From Capnocytophaga ochracea DSM 7271 (GTDB lineage Bacteria > Bacteroidota > Bacteroidia > Flavobacteriales > Flavobacteriaceae): 64,000 bases of DNA. Positions 34,102 through 42,133 of this stretch are shown here, in pieces. Below the pieces are notes generated by a model. It did no database searches. It saw nothing but the letters and a program-made list of their open reading frames with translations, and was not told where the DNA came from. Made by a program: the position numbers and the translations under genes. Every line of letters starts with the position of its first letter. Positions within the stretch are counted from its first letter, which is position 1. The stretch lies in NCBI RefSeq assembly GCF_000023285.1, contig NC_013162.1, positions 186,001 through 250,000 on the forward strand, in the 5' to 3' direction.

Positions 34102-35805
34102 CTATTTTTCTATCTTCCCTAATGAAACTGTAAAAATTCCAAAATCATCTATCAGCATATCCTGCTTTTGCACTCCATTAAGAGAAAATATCCCGTCTAA
34201 CTCTCGCTGACTACGGCGACGCATCACCCAATCTCTCTCTTGATGACTTTTTAGTACAAAGGCTATCGTTTTGAGTTGTGGGTGCCACGGCTGTCCTGTA
34301 TAAATCAAAAAACCGTTTTCTGAAATCGACACAACTCCCTTTACCGCCTCATTAGCTAATTTATTATCACCAAAAAGTTCAAAAATACCAGATATGATAG
34401 TGATATTAGGATTATAGTCTAAACTTGTGTAGTTATCGGCTTTAAAACAATTGTAGTTAGTGAATCGTATATCTTGAAAGCCTCTTTCTCTGACGGTTTG
34501 CTCCCCTTTTTCTATATTAGCTGGTAAAAACTCATTGATGACAATTTCTACCTCTGGGTGCTTTTCTTTGATGTCAAACAAATAATTACCTACTCCTCCA
34601 GCAATATCAAGTATCTTTACTTTCTTCCCTTCGGCTTGCAAAGCTTGTATCGCTTTATCTACTTGCTCCAATAAGTGTGCTTTGCGTATACGTACGCCTC
34701 GCCACCCAATGGCATTGAGATAACTTTTGTCCATCAGTTTACCTATACCCCATTTCCCTTGAGGAATATTCTTGTAAACGTAATCCATTGAAGCTCCTGA
34801 ATCAAATCCATATTCCAGTCCTATCGCCATTCCGCCACTGAGGTATCCTAACTTACTCAGTGCCCATTTCTGAAATCGGTAATAGTACTTTTCTCTATTG
34901 GGTATGAGCTCGTATTGCATTATTTCATACTCTTTTTGAGTAAAAGTATCGGGTTTCAAAGAAGGTGATACAAGAGGTGTTTCAAAAGCTCTACTGATAA
35001 ACTGTTCAAGTAATTTATATACCTCTTCTCTGCCTTGCTCAAACAAAATGCCGTGGTGGAATCCTTCTAAGGTAACAAATTCTTTTATTTCAGAAGATAA
35101 GTTTACATAGAATTGTTTCTGCTGCTTGTTAATCACCACAAAGTCTTTTTCAGCTGAAAGCAGTAGTGTAGGAATAGTAATAGCAGCAGCATCTTCCACC
35201 AATCGCTTACCTGCATTAGCTAAATCTATAAGCAGTTTCCCGTTGATAGACCGCGTGATAAACCTATCGGTATCATAGGCGCGTTGCTGTTCAGGGTCAC
35301 GAGTGAGCATTTTAGACTTAACATAGCTCTTTACAACAAGATTAGGTTTCACTTTTAGTGCTAATTCTATAGCTTGCTTGGCTAAGGGAACTATTAAATT
35401 GATTTCAAAAGCAGGTGCTAAAAGTGCCATTCCAGCAATACGTGGAGCAAAATCGTGTACCCAAGCCGATACAATCACCCCTCCTATGCTGTTGGCTACT
35501 ACAAAAATATCCTCTTCTTGCACGCCGTATTCTTGTTGCAAAAACTTAGCAAAAGCATCTAAATCTCGTACTGAATCCATAAAAGCAGGCGATACTGAAG
35601 CTTTAGTATGCCCGTGTCCTCTCATATCAAAAGCAAAAATATTATAGGACGCAAACAGCGGGTGCGTAGCAAATTCCTGTAAGCGCTCACCGTACTCGTG
35701 ACCGCGATGTATTACAATAAGTGTTTTTTGTTGAGGCTTGTAATTCCATTCGTAGAAGTATAACTCTGCCTCTTGATACCCCTTGAAAAAACCTGTATTC
35801 ATCAT
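34102..35805 (-). CDS. alpha/beta hydrolase fused to a SAM-dependent methyltransferase
   Basis: 567 residues with two domains. About 1-290 is a serine hydrolase of the monoacylglycerol-lipase type (FAFDMRGHG, nucleophile elbow VANSIGGVI, a catalytic Asp in LLSAEKDFVV and His in LEGFHHG). About 310-567 is a class I methyltransferase with the SAM-binding motif ILDIAGGVGNYL. The same fusion occurs in other bacteria (Hydrolase_4 plus Methyltransf_20). A role in lipid or ester modification is plausible, but the substrate is unknown. A promoter element lies 22 bp upstream, so it is a single-gene unit. Confidence 0.88.
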   Translation of the reverse strand: MMNTGFFKGYQEAELYFYEWNYKPQQKTLIVIHRGHEYGERLQEFATHPLFASYNIFAFDMRGHGHTKASVSPAFMDSVRDLDAFAKFLQQEYGVQEEDIFVVANSIGGVIVSAWVHDFAPRIAGMALLAPAFEINLIVPLAKQAIELALKVKPNLVVKSYVKSKMLTRDPEQQRAYDTDRFITRSINGKLLIDLANAGKRLVEDAAAITIPTLLLSAEKDFVVINKQQKQFYVNLSSEIKEFVTLEGFHHGILFEQGREEVYKLLEQFISRAFETPLVSPSLKPDTFTQKEYEIMQYELIPNREKYYYRFQKWALSKLGYLSGGMAIGLEYGFDSGASMDYVYKNIPQGKWGIGKLMDKSYLNAIGWRGVRIRKAHLLEQVDKAIQALQAEGKKVKILDIAGGVGNYLFDIKEKHPEVEIVINEFLPANIEKGEQTVRERGFQDIRFTNYNCFKADNYTSLDYNPNITIISGIFELFGDNKLANEAVKGVVSISENGFLIYTGQPWHPQLKTIAFVLKSHQERDWVMRRRSQRELDGIFSLNGVQKQDMLIDDFGIFTVSLGKIEK

Positions 35806-35826
35806 CTTGTTATTTTATTGTGCAGG

Positions 35827-35834
35827 CAAAGGTA
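35827..35834 (-). promoter_or_regulatory. promoter -7 element for the hydrolase-methyltransferase
   Basis: Minus-strand TACCTTTG, a full match to TAnnTTTG, ending 21 bp before the start codon at 35805. Confidence 0.65.
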
Positions 35835-35954
35835 CGCTTTTTAATGATAAAAACAATAAAAGTGAAGGATAATTACTTCATTAAATTAATATTTAAGGAG
35901 TATGTAATAACAAAAAAATCACTACCTTTCTTCGTAAGTAGTGATTGAAGATTG

Positions 35955-36040
35955 TACTCGGAGCGGGACTTGAACCCGCACAGGCATTACTGCCCACTGG
36001 ATTTTAAGTCCAGCGTGTCTACCGATTCCACCATCCGAGC
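35955..36040 (-). tRNA. tRNA-Leu (TAA)
   Basis: 86 nt class II tRNA with a long variable arm and no encoded CCA. The anticodon arm CTGGA-CTTAAAA-TCCAG gives TAA; the T arm is GCGGG-TTCAAGT-CCCGC. The acceptor GCTCGGA pairs with TCCGAGT, including a G-U at the first pair. It is the second of two tRNAs on this strand. Confidence 0.93.
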
Positions 36041-36064
36041 CTTCTATGATAAACATAAAAAAAG

Positions 36065-36137
36065 AGCGAAAAACGGGGTTCGAACCCGCGACCTCAACCT
36101 TGGCAAGGTTGCGCTCTACCAACTGAGCTATTTTCGC
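36065..36137 (-). tRNA. tRNA-Gly (GCC)
   Basis: 73 nt. The acceptor GCGAAAA pairs with TTTTCGC, the D arm is AGCTCAGTTGGTAGAGC, the anticodon arm CAACC-TTGCCAA-GGTTG gives GCC, and the T arm is GCGGG-TTCGAAC-CCCGT. It is followed by tRNA-Leu after 24 bp, and both share the promoter at 36189. Confidence 0.95.
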
Positions 36138-36188
36138 TTATTTCTTTTCCAATAAATTTGCAACTGGCTTTTCCTTTATTTGCGGTTG

Positions 36189-36219
36189 CAAAGGTACAAC
36201 AATTATTCATTCCTGCAAA
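36189..36219 (-). promoter_or_regulatory. promoter of the tRNA-Gly/tRNA-Leu operon
   Basis: Minus-strand TTTG (36219-36216), 19-bp spacer and TACCTTTG (36196-36189), a full match to the Bacteroidota promoter, about 50 bp upstream of tRNA-Gly. Confidence 0.75.
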
Positions 36220-36265
36220 TTTTTTGAATACTTTTTTTATAACTTTTTTATACTACTATTATAAC

Positions 36266-38059
36266 CTACATTCTCTCAGGAACTTGTATGCCCAGCATTT
36301 TAAACGACTCTGCTATAATTTCTCCTATTTTCTTGCTCAACATTACCCTAAAATCACGCTTGCTCTCCTCTTCCTCTCCTAAAATTGATACATTTTGGTA
36401 AAACGAATTGAAGTCTTTTACCAAATCATACACATAATTGGCAATAATAGCAGGACTATAACTATCAGCAGCATCTTGTACAACCGACGGAAATAGGGTG
36501 ATGCTCTTTAACAAAGCCTTCTCTTTTTCGTGTAAACCACTAACTTTCTCTACCGCTGCTTCATTCCTACCTCCCATTTCAGCATACTTGCGCATAATCG
36601 ACTGGATACGAGCGTAAGTGTATTGTATAAACGGACCTGTATTCCCTTGAAAATCGATAGACTCTTTAGGGTCAAACAAAATACGCTTCTTGGGGTCTAC
36701 TTTTAATATATAGTATTTCAAGGCTCCCAAACCTATGGTGTGATACAAGGCTTCTTTCTGCGCTTCGGTATAACCGTCGAGTTTGCCGAGTTCTTGTGAA
36801 ATCTCTTTGGCAGTTTGCTCCATTTCAGCAATAAGGTCATCGGCATCTACTACGGTACCCTCGCGACTTTTCATCTTGCCACTGGGCAAATCTACCATAC
36901 CATAGCTCAGGTGATATAAGTGTGATGCCCAATCGTAACCCAACTTTTTCAGGATAAGAAAAAGCACTTTGAAGTGATAATCTTGCTCGTTACCTACCGT
37001 GTACACCATTCCTTTTACGTCAGGATAGTCCTTCACACGCTGGGTAGCAGTCCCCATATCTTGCGTCATATAAACCGACGTACCATCAGCACGAAGCACC
37101 AACTTCTCATCTAAGCCATCGGCGGTAAGGTCACACCAAACGGAACCATCTTCTTTCTTGAAGAACACACCTTGCTCCAAACCCCGTTCCACAATGTCTT
37201 TCCCTAATAAATAGGTATTGCTCTCGTAGTAATACGAATCAAAATCAACACCTAAATTCTTATAAGTGACGGCAAAACCATCGTATACCCAGCCATTCAT
37301 CTGTTTCCAAAGTTTTATTACTTCGGGGTTGCCTGCTTCCCATTGGCGAAGCATCTCTTGGGCTGCTACAAATATAGGAGCTTGTTTTTCCGCTTCTTCT
37401 TTGGTCTTCCCTTGTTCTACTAATTGCTGTATTTCAGCTTTGTACACCTTATCGAACGCCACATAGTAATTCCCTACTAATTTATCACCCTTCAACCCGG
37501 TATTTTCAGGAGTCTCACCATTACCAAAACGTTGCCACGCCACCATCGATTTGCAAATGTGTATCCCCCTATCGTTGATGATTTGGGTTTTATACACCTT
37601 ATGTCCAGCTGCTTTTAAGATTTCAGCTACCGAATACCCTAAGAGATTGTTGCGGATATGCCCTAAGTGCAACGGTTTATTAGTATTAGGTGATGAGTAT
37701 TCCACCAAAATAGCCTCTTTGCTATTAGGCGTTGCCAAACCAAACTGAGGATTATTCTTCACTTCTTTTAAAAAGTCGATGTAGTAACTATCAGCAATTA
37801 CAAGATTTAAAAAACCTTTAATCACATTGAAGTCAGTTACCAAATCACCTGCTTTCTCTTTTAAGTAACCTCCTATTTGTTCTCCTATCTGCACAGGATT
37901 ACCTTTGATATGACGCAATAGCGGAAACACCACAAGAGTAACATCGCCCACAAACTCTTTTTTAGTCTGTTGCAATTCAACGCTTTCTAAGCTCACACCA
38001 TACAGTTCTTGTACAGCTTGTAATATATATTGTTTAAGAGTATCGTTTAAGTTCAACAT
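36266..38059 (-). CDS. argS: arginyl-tRNA synthetase
   Basis: 597-residue class I synthetase that charges tRNA-Arg. It has the N-terminal Add-1 domain, the HIGH-like motif in SPNTNKPLHLGHIRN, and the KMSKS-region equivalent GKMKSREG. The C-terminal anticodon-binding helical domain (DLVKDFNSFYQNVSILG to VPERM) is complete. An in-frame extension to 38095 overlaps the promoter element at 38085-38092, so the start at 38059 (MLNLND) is the real one. Confidence 0.96.
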   Translation of the reverse strand: MLNLNDTLKQYILQAVQELYGVSLESVELQQTKKEFVGDVTLVVFPLLRHIKGNPVQIGEQIGGYLKEKAGDLVTDFNVIKGFLNLVIADSYYIDFLKEVKNNPQFGLATPNSKEAILVEYSSPNTNKPLHLGHIRNNLLGYSVAEILKAAGHKVYKTQIINDRGIHICKSMVAWQRFGNGETPENTGLKGDKLVGNYYVAFDKVYKAEIQQLVEQGKTKEEAEKQAPIFVAAQEMLRQWEAGNPEVIKLWKQMNGWVYDGFAVTYKNLGVDFDSYYYESNTYLLGKDIVERGLEQGVFFKKEDGSVWCDLTADGLDEKLVLRADGTSVYMTQDMGTATQRVKDYPDVKGMVYTVGNEQDYHFKVLFLILKKLGYDWASHLYHLSYGMVDLPSGKMKSREGTVVDADDLIAEMEQTAKEISQELGKLDGYTEAQKEALYHTIGLGALKYYILKVDPKKRILFDPKESIDFQGNTGPFIQYTYARIQSIMRKYAEMGGRNEAAVEKVSGLHEKEKALLKSITLFPSVVQDAADSYSPAIIANYVYDLVKDFNSFYQNVSILGEEEESKRDFRVMLSKKIGEIIAESFKMLGIQVPERM

Positions 38060-38084
38060 TTGCAAATTCTTTCTTTTGAGAGGG

Positions 38085-38092
38085 CAAAGGTA
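38085..38092 (-). promoter_or_regulatory. promoter -7 element of argS
   Basis: Minus-strand TACCTTTG, ending 25 bp before the argS ATG at 38059. It decides between two possible start codons. Confidence 0.65.
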
Positions 38093-38517
38093 CAAATAAT
38101 TTAATATATAAAAACATTTTGCTTTCAGTTTTATTCCCAGCGCCCACCTTCTTATCCTCTTCTTTTCCTCACTTTATCCCCCTTCTCCTTTTAGTCATCT
38201 ATCGTTATTAACCCACTGTAGACCCACTGTAGACCCACTGTAGACCCACTGTAGACCCACTGTAGACCCACTGTAGACCCACTGTAGACCCACTGTAGAC
38301 CCACTGTAGAGCCACTGTAGACCCTCTATAAAGCCACTATAGACCCTCTATAAAGCCACTCATTGTTCAATTATCCTATAAGCTTTGTATAATCCTCTCC
38401 CAATTTCACCATTAACCATTAATCATTAACCACTCGTATAGCCCGCACCTAATCTACTAATTTACCGACCATTATCCCACAACTCAAATAAAATGTTAAA
38501 ATTTTTCTAATAAAAAT
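38093..38517. other. gene-free divergent spacer between argS and gcvH
   Basis: No gene. It contains the 11-bp array at 38211-38361 and degenerate words such as ACCATTAACCATTAATCATT (38405-38432). It lies between divergent promoters. Confidence 0.7.
38211..38361. repeat. 11-bp tandem repeat, about 14 units (ACCCACTGTAG)
   Basis: Nine perfect units ACCCACTGTAG from 38211 to 38309, then about five decayed units (AGCCACTGTAG, ACCCTCTATAA, AGCCACTATAG). It is the inverted counterpart of the array at 17631-17685. Decay at one end and identity at the other suggest recent expansion from the argS-proximal side. Confidence 0.93.
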
Positions 38518-38548
38518 TTGGTAGTTACAAAAAAAGAGAGTACCTTTG
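38518..38548 (+). promoter_or_regulatory. promoter of the gcvH-vanZ-tonB operon
   Basis: TTG (38518-38520), 20-bp spacer and TACCTTTG (38541-38548), a full consensus match, 28 bp before the gcvH start. Confidence 0.78.
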
Positions 38549-38576
38549 GCTCGCTTTTTAAGACATTTATTGGGCA

Positions 38577-38957
38577 ATGAACTTTCCATCTGATTTAAAA
38601 TACACTAAAGAACACATATGGGTGCGCATCGAAGGTGATATAGCCACAGCAGGCATTACCGATTTTGCACAACACCAATTAGGCGACATTGTGTATGTGG
38701 AAGTAGAAACCATAGGCGATACCCTTAATGAAGATGAAATATTTGGCAGTATCGAAGCCGTAAAAACAGTATCCGATTTATTTATGCCCCTCACGGGCGA
38801 AGTAATCGCGTTTAATGAACCGCTAAACCAAAAACCTGAGAAAGTAAATACCGACCCATATGGCAAAGGGTGGATAATACAACTGAAAATAAGCGATATT
38901 ACCCAGTTAGATAATCTACTCTCAGCCGAAGCTTATAAAACCCTAATAAATGCTTAA
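38577..38957 (+). CDS. gcvH: glycine cleavage system H protein
   Basis: 126-residue lipoyl carrier of the glycine cleavage complex, shuttling the aminomethyl group between the P, T and L proteins. The lipoylated lysine is in [12 protein letters not shown] (Lys63). [13 protein letters not shown] and the C-terminal [14 protein letters not shown] are typical. Other gcv genes are not adjacent. The vanZ-like gene starts inside its last codons (8-bp overlap), so translation is coupled. Confidence 0.96.
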   Translation: MNFPSDLKYTKEHIWVRIEGDIATAGITDFAQHQLGDIVYVEVETIGDTLNEDEIFGSIEAVKTVSDLFMPLTGEVIAFNEPLNQKPEKVNTDPYGKGWIIQLKISDITQLDNLLSAEAYKTLINA

Positions 38958-39297
38958 AAAACACAAATACACTTTGTTATGGGGTATATGGACGATAGCT
39001 ATTATCACTCTAAGTCTTATCTCATCCAGCGAAATGCCCAAAGCACCTCGCATTCCCTATTTAGACAAAGTCGCTCATTTCAGCTTCTATTTCGGTTACA
39101 CAGTACTGTTTATATTAGCATTTAGAAGTAAATTATGGGCAGTAATCACCGCCTTGTTTTTAGGCGCAACAATGGAAATATTACAAGGCTTACTCACCAC
39201 TACTCGCTCTGCCGACTATATTGATATGCTCTTCAATACATTTGGCACAGTTGTTGCTCTACTGTTTATGAGAAAGTATGAAAAGCTTTTCAGATAA
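38950..39297 (+). CDS. VanZ-family membrane protein
   Basis: 115 residues with four hydrophobic segments and the VanZ pattern: an N-terminal helix, [17 protein letters not shown] in the second segment, then [26 protein letters not shown]. VanZ relatives are inner-membrane proteins of uncertain biochemical role, one conferring teicoplanin resistance in enterococci. In Bacteroidota it is often found directly after gcvH. It overlaps gcvH by 8 bp and precedes tonB by 36 bp. Confidence 0.85.
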   Translation: MLKKHKYTLLWGIWTIAIITLSLISSSEMPKAPRIPYLDKVAHFSFYFGYTVLFILAFRSKLWAVITALFLGATMEILQGLLTTTRSADYIDMLFNTFGTVVALLFMRKYEKLFR

Positions 39298-39333
39298 AAA
39301 GTATATTTAATAACCTTTTAAAAGAAAATCATT

Positions 39334-40071
39334 ATGCAACCTAAAAAAAATCCGAAAGCCGATTTGGCAAAAAGTAGCGGATTGTTCTTTGCCATAGGAT
39401 TCGCTCTTGTATCAGCCCTTACCTTATGGGGGTTCGAAACAAAAGTGTATGACAAAAGCGTTCAAGACAACCGTACGTCAGATGTGGATAAGGCTCTTGA
39501 CGAAAATCAAGAGAACTACACAATGGAGACCCCTCCTGAAACTCCACCACCTCCACCACCTCCAGCCCCTACAGTGGTAGAGGAAGTAAAAGTAGTGGAA
39601 AACGATACTAAAATCGAAGAACAAGTAATTGGTACTACTGAAACTACTAAAAATGAGCAAATAGCTAAAGTAGAAGAAATTAAACAAACTGTAGTAGAAG
39701 AAGCTCCTGATGTAGATGTGCCTTTTACTATTATCGAAGATAAACCTATGTTCGAAGCTTGTAAAAACGTTCCTAAAGATCAACAAATGAAATGTTTTCA
39801 AGAAAACTTGAACAAACACGTAGTAAAGAACTTTAGCTATCCACAAGCTGTCGCCGAAATGGGTATTCAAGGAAAAGTATTTGTAAACTTCCGCATCAAT
39901 ACCGATGGTACTATTACCGTTTTAGGAGTGCGTGGTCCCGATAAAATTTTGGAAGATGATGCTAAGAAGCTTATTATGAAACTTCCTAGACTTATCCCTG
40001 GTAAACAACGTGGTAAACCTACACCAGTTACCTTTGCTTACCCTATCAACTACAAATTACAAAACAACTAA
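39334..40071 (+). CDS. TonB-family energy transducer
   Basis: 245 residues. It has an N-terminal membrane anchor (about 17-36), a proline-rich spacer (PPETPPPPPPPAP, about 66-78), an acidic Glu/Val/Lys-rich linker and a C-terminal TonB domain (about 165-243, with GIQGKVFVNFRINTDGTI and a closing PINYKL strand). It transmits proton-motive energy to TonB-dependent outer-membrane receptors such as the SusC proteins found later in this window, although pairing with those is not shown. No exbB/exbD is adjacent. A strong terminator follows. Confidence 0.9.
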   Translation: MQPKKNPKADLAKSSGLFFAIGFALVSALTLWGFETKVYDKSVQDNRTSDVDKALDENQENYTMETPPETPPPPPPPAPTVVEEVKVVENDTKIEEQVIGTTETTKNEQIAKVEEIKQTVVEEAPDVDVPFTIIEDKPMFEACKNVPKDQQMKCFQENLNKHVVKNFSYPQAVAEMGIQGKVFVNFRINTDGTITVLGVRGPDKILEDDAKKLIMKLPRLIPGKQRGKPTPVTFAYPINYKLQNN

Positions 40072-40076
40072 AAAAC

Positions 40077-40109
40077 AAAAGCCAATAGTAAAATGCTATT
40101 GGCTTTTTT
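40077..40109 (+). terminator. terminator after tonB
   Basis: Arms AAAAGCCAATAG (40077-40088) and CTATTGGCTTTT, with a T run. It closes the gcvH-vanZ-tonB operon. Confidence 0.9.
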
Positions 40110-40482
40110 ATTTAACGTCAGTTCGATATATACAATACTGATTTACAGCTGTGTTTACATTGTAATCTGTGAAATCTAATAGCGAAGCTAGTCATCCGTG
40201 GATTTTTGTTCCATAATATTAAAATCTATTTGTGTTTAAATCCGTGCAATCTGTGTAATCTGTGCGAGACTTTCAGGCAACTTGTTGCCTATTTGTTTGA
40301 TTTGTGAAGATTTATAAGATTTCTGTAGCGTAAGCCACACTTTTCTTACGTCGAACTCATATCATTTAATAATTCTACATTATTGTTAAGCAAAAATGAT
40401 TTGCATTTGTTTGTAGAGTCAAAGTCTTCAATAACTGAATATGTAAGGCAATTCGCGATTCTTAAGGTAATCAGTCTTAATC
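40110..40482. other. gene-free spacer
   Basis: About 370 bp between convergent genes with no credible coding frame. It holds degenerate repeats of AATCTGTG.AATCT (about 40155 and 40245-40265) and a small hairpin CGTAAG...CTTACG (about 40328-40350). No promoter is evident. Confidence 0.6.
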
Positions 40483-41970
40483 TTAACTTTTAACTAATCG
40501 CTCCACAAGGCTTCTATCATTCGCCAATCGCTGTATTTTATTCTGTCCGCCGAGTTTTCCTTGCGACTTCATATAAGAAGCAAAACCGCTTTCGGGAACT
40601 TCGGTAATTTTGAGTGGTTGGAGTACTTTACCTTGTATGAGGTCGTAGTAGTACATATTCTGTTTTTGTAACGCCTCATCTATCACTTGGGCAAAGCGTT
40701 TCATATCAGTAGGTTTTTGCTCAAATTCTACAAACCACTCGTGATAAGGCAATTCACCTCCTACCGGATTTACCTGAGGAGCGACCGTAAATTCTGTGAT
40801 ACGCGCTCCTGTAGCCTCTAACCCCTCGCGCATTGCCTCTTCCACTTCTTTGCCAATCACGTGTTCGCCAAAAGCCGAAATAAAATGCTTAATGCGCCCT
40901 GTAACTACGATGCGGTAAGGCGCAAGCGAAGTAAATTGCACCGTGTCGCCTATGTTGTAACCCCAAAGGCCGGCATTGGTAGAAATAATGAGTACATAGT
41001 TCACCCCCAATTGTACGTCCTGCAAAGCCACTCGTTTGGGAGCATCACTGAAGAAAGTATCAGCTTCTACAAACTCGTAAAAAATACCCGAATTGAGCAA
41101 TAAGAGCATTCCTTTCTCTGTCTGACTATCTTGATAGGCAAAGAATCCCTCGCTGGCGGGATAGAGTTCTATGCTATCCACTTTGCGCCCGATGAGGTGC
41201 TCAAATTGTTGGCGATAAGGCTCGTAGTTCACCCCTCCATAAATAAACAAGTTGAAATTAGGAAACAGTTTTCCTACTTTAATACCAGAGCGCGTGTACA
41301 ATCGCTCGAAGTACATCAGCACCCACGAAGGTATCCCGCTGATGAGAGTCATATTTTCAGAAAAAGTTTCGGTAACAATCGCTTCTACTTTGGTCTCCCA
41401 ATCTTCTATACAGTTGGTTTTATACGAAGGCATACGATTGCGCTGCAAATAAGCAGGCACATAGTGTGCCACGATGCCCGAAAGTCGTCCTGTTTTAATG
41501 CCGTTTTTTTCACCTAAAATAGGACTTCCTTGCAAGAAAATCATCTTTCCTTCTACAAAATCGGCTTTTTTAGTCTCGTGTATATAACATAAAATCGCAT
41601 CACGTGCTGCCTGAATATGGAAGGGCATCGAGTCTTTGGTAATAGGGATATACTTCGCCCCGCTGGTAGTCCCTGAAGTCTTGGCAAAATAGAGCGGTTT
41701 GCCTTTCCATAGCACATCTTTTTCGCCTTCCACTACCCTATCGATATAAGGACGCAAGGCTTCATAATCGCGTATAGGCACGCGGGCAACAAAATCTTCA
41801 TACGTTTGGATTTCCTCAAAATGATGGTCACGCCCAAAAGCCGTATTTTTGGCTTGTTCTATAAGCGACAGGAATACTTTTTGTTGTGTGTCTATTGGAG
41901 CTTTAACCCAGCGGTCTATCTTTTTTTTAACGATAGAGGCAAATATTTTGGATATATATGATTTAATCAT
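40483..41970 (-). CDS. GH3 auxin-responsive-promoter family protein (acyl-adenylating fold)
   Basis: 495 residues. Like plant GH3 acyl-acid amido synthetases it has an adenylate-forming fold. The ATP-binding loop FAKTSGTTSGAKYIPIT, ELYPASEGFFAYQ and YNIGDTVQFTSLAPYRIVVTGRIKHFISAFGEHV are visible. Bacterial members are common in Bacteroidota; their acyl substrate and amine acceptor are unknown. The frame extends to 41994, but the promoter element at 41992-41999 overlaps that, so the ATG at 41970 (MIKSYISK) is preferred. Confidence 0.88.
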   Translation of the reverse strand: MIKSYISKIFASIVKKKIDRWVKAPIDTQQKVFLSLIEQAKNTAFGRDHHFEEIQTYEDFVARVPIRDYEALRPYIDRVVEGEKDVLWKGKPLYFAKTSGTTSGAKYIPITKDSMPFHIQAARDAILCYIHETKKADFVEGKMIFLQGSPILGEKNGIKTGRLSGIVAHYVPAYLQRNRMPSYKTNCIEDWETKVEAIVTETFSENMTLISGIPSWVLMYFERLYTRSGIKVGKLFPNFNLFIYGGVNYEPYRQQFEHLIGRKVDSIELYPASEGFFAYQDSQTEKGMLLLLNSGIFYEFVEADTFFSDAPKRVALQDVQLGVNYVLIISTNAGLWGYNIGDTVQFTSLAPYRIVVTGRIKHFISAFGEHVIGKEVEEAMREGLEATGARITEFTVAPQVNPVGGELPYHEWFVEFEQKPTDMKRFAQVIDEALQKQNMYYYDLIQGKVLQPLKITEVPESGFASYMKSQGKLGGQNKIQRLANDRSLVERLVKS

Positions 41971-41991
41971 AATGAAGTCTGTTTGACTCCG

Positions 41992-41999
41992 CAAAGATA
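41992..41999 (-). promoter_or_regulatory. promoter -7 element for the GH3-like gene
   Basis: Minus-strand TATCTTTG, ending 21 bp before the start at 41970. Confidence 0.65.
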
Positions 42000-42133
42000 C
42001 TACTTTTTTTAATTTGGAATACGATAAGTATTAATTTTATAACAAAGCCATTCCTCTCTCCGCATCATTTTATGCTATTGAGAAGAATGGCAAAAAAGTT
42101 TTCTTGGATATTCACAAACTCCAAGAGTTATTT

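Noticed and set aside
33923..36137. tRNA-linked integrated element
   Set aside because: The three tRNA genes are intact, with no integrase gene and no duplicated tRNA 3' ends within the window.
38060..38095. Upstream start for argS at 38095
   Set aside because: It overlaps the TACCTTTG promoter element, and the extra residues are not typical of ArgS. The same reasoning excludes 41994 for the GH3-like gene and 19444 for the phosphoribosyltransferase.
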